Assembly (NCBI GenBank): GCA_041281825.1
Contig: CP166298.1
Location: 124,001-188,000, forward strand
Source: Paenibacillus_D tarimensis_A
GTDB taxonomy: Bacteria > Bacillota > Bacilli > Paenibacillales > Paenibacillaceae
DNA: 64,000 bases
Direction of reading: 5' to 3'
Numbering within the stretch: the stretch's first letter is position 1; the number at the start of each line of letters is the position of its first letter. Below are positions 61,874-64,000 of the stretch, in pieces. The translations under genes were made by a program, and so were the position numbers. Below the pieces are notes generated by a model that saw only the letters and a list, made by a program, of their open reading frames with translations, had not been told where the DNA came from and did not search any database.

Positions 61874-62599
61874 TCATTTTCCGATAGCCTGTTTATCCAA
61901 TTGTAAGCCGGGGACAATTGTACAATTTCCACTTATTTTGGACATCCAGGCCTTCCTGCGATTTGCAACAACAATAGAGTAGGCGGCATAGTTAAGAACC
62001 GGCAGATCATGCTTGGAATCGGCCACAGCCATAACCGAAGCCGGCGGGTAGCAGCTTGCAGAACGCAGTTTGAAATTTTCCAAGTCATTCAGGAGAACGA
62101 TAGATTGAGTCCCTTTCTGAAGCAAGGAAAGTGACATATAGGATACACCATAAAAATTAGCATACAGTCTAACCATGCTATCAATATTAGTTGATAGAAG
62201 CACCACGTTAACGTTCCGTTCTTTCAAATATCCTATCAGATCGTGTGTAACCTCGATTAGGCTGGAAGAGCATTTTTGCTGAAAAAGCATTTCGGACGCT
62301 TCTTCAATCTGGTCGTACGAAAACTCGTGGTAACGCCTATAAAACGCTCTTTGGAACCATTCCCGATTGATGAAATCAAGCAGCAAATACAAAGGCGCCC
62401 ACAGAATCGCGAAATATATACACCACAAGATCCATCTCCATTGGCTTCGTAACGCCTGTTTTTTCAAATAGAAATACAATTCGGTTATATTAGCCTTCAC
62501 CAACGTATTATCCACATCGATCAAAGCGTGCTTCATACCTTTATCAATCCACTGATCTATATATGAAAAGTCATATGATGAAGTATCAAATTGTTTCAT
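61874..62599 (-). CDS. HAD superfamily hydrolase, SerB-like
   Basis: 241 residues. Motif I is HALIDVDNTLVKANI (nucleophile Asp in DVDNT), motif II NVVLLSTNIDS, motif IV VMAVADSKHDLPVLNYA. A hydrophobic stretch at about 55-77 (WRWILWCIYFAILWAPLYLL) may anchor it to the membrane. The plan is that of phosphoserine phosphatase-like HAD proteins acting on lipid or polar phosphates. GGGG lies 7 bases upstream of the ATG. Confidence 0.75.
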   Translation of the reverse strand: MKQFDTSSYDFSYIDQWIDKGMKHALIDVDNTLVKANITELYFYLKKQALRSQWRWILWCIYFAILWAPLYLLLDFINREWFQRAFYRRYHEFSYDQIEEASEMLFQQKCSSSLIEVTHDLIGYLKERNVNVVLLSTNIDSMVRLYANFYGVSYMSLSLLQKGTQSIVLLNDLENFKLRSASCYPPASVMAVADSKHDLPVLNYAAYSIVVANRRKAWMSKISGNCTIVPGLQLDKQAIGK

Positions 62600-62704
62600 T
62601 GGCAGTCCCCACTATATTTATTGCTTGAACCCCAGCAAATATGGGATATTCACTGGATTAAATCCGTAAAATTATAGCATACACTATGAGAGATAGTTGC
62701 AATT

Positions 62705-62815
62705 CTACTGAATTTCATTTTTCTTTAGAATTAATGTTGCGATCGTAAGAACAATACAAGAAATGATAGCAAGCATAATCATTATATCATTTCCTATACT
62801 TGTGTAATCTGTCAA
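62705..62815 (-). CDS. Candidate small hydrophobic peptide, type I toxin-like
   Basis: A 36-residue frame from TTG 62815 (or 38 from GTG 62821), with AGGTGG just upstream. Polar start (TDYTSIGND), then the helix IMIMLAIISCIVLTIATLIL and a charged end KKNEIQ. Small single-helix peptides of this plan include the TxpA/BsrG and holin-like toxins. No antitoxin RNA was found by eye, and family membership is not verified. Nothing else is supported in the 62600-62990 stretch. Confidence 0.35.
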   Translation of the reverse strand: MTDYTSIGNDIMIMLAIISCIVLTIATLILKKNEIQ

Positions 62816-62996
62816 GTCCACCTGGAATCATCGCATTCAAAAATAAAGAACCGAAAACTACAAATTCAAGGAATATGCCATTTAATATTCAACTCCTTTA
62901 CTAATATATTATATATTAAATTGAATTCAAACCCCGGTTTGTGCACGCTGTTTGAAAACATGACCCGTTTTTAACAATTAATTTAATAACCACTTA

Positions 62997-63141
62997 TAAC
63001 CAATACCGCGAGGGGTATGAACTGCTGCAGAGCATTCCTGTCTTCCGGCTTCTTGATCCTGTCACTGATGCAGTTTGCAAGCTTCATAAACACAAAGAAC
63101 CGAAGCCTCTGGAAGAAAGAATGACCAAGGCTGGAATATAG
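62997..63141 (+). pseudogene. Coding-like relic
   Basis: An open frame without a start reads NQYREGYELLQSIPVFRLLD, PVTDAVCKLHKHKEPKPLEE, RMTKAGI and a stop at 63139-63141. The amino-acid pattern looks protein-like but I cannot assign a family. It could be the 3' end of a lost gene. Confidence 0.3.
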
Positions 63142-63165
63142 GTTCATTATGCACTGAACATCCTA

Positions 63166-63969
63166 TTAGAGAAACCCGAGCAGAGCGGCATTGAACGTTT
63201 CAGCCTCTTCAATAAACAAGCCGTGGCCGCTGTTATAGAACGGGTATAGATGTGAGCCTGCTATTCCCTGCTGTACCGCCTGTGCGTTAGGAAAAGGAAC
63301 GATCCGGTCATGCACACCGTGAAATATTGCCGTCGGAACGCGAATTTGCCGAAGGTCATTTCGTAAATCTTCATCCCTTAATGTAACCAGGCACCGGATC
63401 AAGGCGTGGGAGGCCGCTTCGAGGCCGAGATTGTAGAGCCAGCCGGAGATGCCGAGGCCGACGTTCCGGTTAAAAAACATGCTGCCAAAATCAGAAAGCA
63501 CTTGCGGGCGATCCCTGTATAGCAGCCGGATCGAATCGTTCACCTGTTCAACCGGAAGGCCGTACGGATAATCGGGACGTTTCGTAAATACGGGAGCTGC
63601 CGGCGCAGCCAAAGCGAGTTTTCGAATCCGGCGCGCGCCATGGCGGGACATATACCGGATGGAGATCGCTCCGCCTATCGAAAATCCAACCAGTACAGCA
63701 TCCTCCACCTGCATTGTTTCCAGAACGGTGGACAAATCGTCCGCAAGCCGGTCGTATGAATAACCGTCCCATGGCTTGTCGGACTCCCCAAAGCCGCGCA
63801 GATCAAACCCGATACAACGGAATCCGTGCTGCGGCAGCACATTATACTGATATTCAAACATTGTATGATTGAGCGGCCAACCATGCACGAACACGACCGG
63901 ACGGCTTCCTGCCCCGGGGTTCAAATCTTGTACGAATAGACGGACTCCCTTTTCAACTTCAATATACAT
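63166..63969 (-). CDS. Alpha/beta hydrolase
   Basis: 267 residues. VVFVHGWPLNHTMFEYQ holds the oxyanion His-Gly, the nucleophile elbow is VLVGFSIGGAISIRYMS (Ser near 96), the acid is in FHGVHDRIVPF and the catalytic His in NSGHGLFIEEAE. It is similar to non-haem haloperoxidase / esterase-type hydrolases. AAAGGAAG lies 7 bases upstream of the ATG. Substrate unknown. Confidence 0.88.
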   Translation of the reverse strand: MYIEVEKGVRLFVQDLNPGAGSRPVVFVHGWPLNHTMFEYQYNVLPQHGFRCIGFDLRGFGESDKPWDGYSYDRLADDLSTVLETMQVEDAVLVGFSIGGAISIRYMSRHGARRIRKLALAAPAAPVFTKRPDYPYGLPVEQVNDSIRLLYRDRPQVLSDFGSMFFNRNVGLGISGWLYNLGLEAASHALIRCLVTLRDEDLRNDLRQIRVPTAIFHGVHDRIVPFPNAQAVQQGIAGSHLYPFYNSGHGLFIEEAETFNAALLGFL

Positions 63970-64000
63970 CGAAATCTTCCTTTCAGACTCAATGTGGAAG

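Overview
The window looks like chromosomal DNA of a spore-forming Bacillota, most probably a Paenibacillus or close relative. The pointers are a YIEGIA-type membrane protein with its small partner, strong AGGAGG-like ribosome sites, frequent GTG and TTG starts, futalosine-pathway menaquinone genes (MqnB, MqnD), a secreted rhamnogalacturonan lyase of the YesW type, several ECF sigma factors and a FusB-type protein. The genus is an inference from content. I see no rRNA, tRNA or CRISPR array.

Layout. 1-4.5 kb: 5' part of a xanthine dehydrogenase large subunit (cut by the window edge), the YIEGIA pair, and a large-subunit catalase. 4.8-12.4 kb: a two-gene RND efflux system, three 50-bp tandem repeats, and an ECF sigma factor / membrane protein / TPR protein operon. 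12.5-17.5 kb: GNAT acetyltransferase, fatty-acid desaturase, an IS1595-like transposase relic, an AT-rich lipoprotein gene, and a GntR regulator with a DUF1648 membrane protein. 18-22.2 kb: a fixABCX electron-bifurcation operon with a 49-residue extra gene, then an Rrf2 regulator. 22.8-25.1 kb: a chromosomal ParM-like actin operon preceded by 13 in-phase heptamers that look like a centromere. 25.1-32.4 kb (all on the minus strand): lipoprotein, histidine kinase, HD-GYP response regulator, two cupredoxin proteins, ECF sigma and anti-sigma. 32.7-37.7 kb: a 45-residue peptide gene with its own promoter and terminator, a FusB-like protein, an SRPBCC/ArsR pair with two perfect operators, and mqnB-mqnD. 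37.7-39.8 kb: a molybdopterin oxidoreductase.

40.4-55.7 kb is a reductive pyrimidine degradation region. A NitT/TauT-type ABC importer (ATPase, two permeases, binding lipoprotein) is followed by an interrupted nitrilase-type amidohydrolase, the stub of an aldehyde dehydrogenase, a class III aminotransferase, alanine dehydrogenase, a convergent PucR regulator, an M20-type carbamoylase, PreT, PreA, dihydropyrimidinase and a 76-residue protein. Together these would take uracil or thymine through the dihydropyrimidine and the N-carbamoyl-beta-amino acid to the beta-amino acid. The aminotransferase would pass the nitrogen to pyruvate, and Ald would release it as ammonia. The nitrilase-type amidohydrolase is broken but the M20-type one is intact.

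55.9-64 kb: rhamnogalacturonan lyase with a duplicated N-terminal domain, aldo/keto reductase, two HAD phosphatases, several small or decayed AT-rich genes including a possible small membrane toxin, and an alpha/beta hydrolase.

Four dispersed short repeat families run through the non-coding DNA: A, CTTTGAG/CTCAAAG hairpins with 18-bp units; B, the CAAAGGACGGC hairpin; C, the AATAGCG family; D, a 20-bp motif found at three places in and around the pyrimidine cluster. In two places family A has moved into gene ends: the last codons of the GntR gene and the leader of preT.

Most promising for follow-up: the ParM-like operon with its heptamer array, the free-standing 45-residue peptide gene, and the decay and rearrangement inside the pyrimidine cluster.
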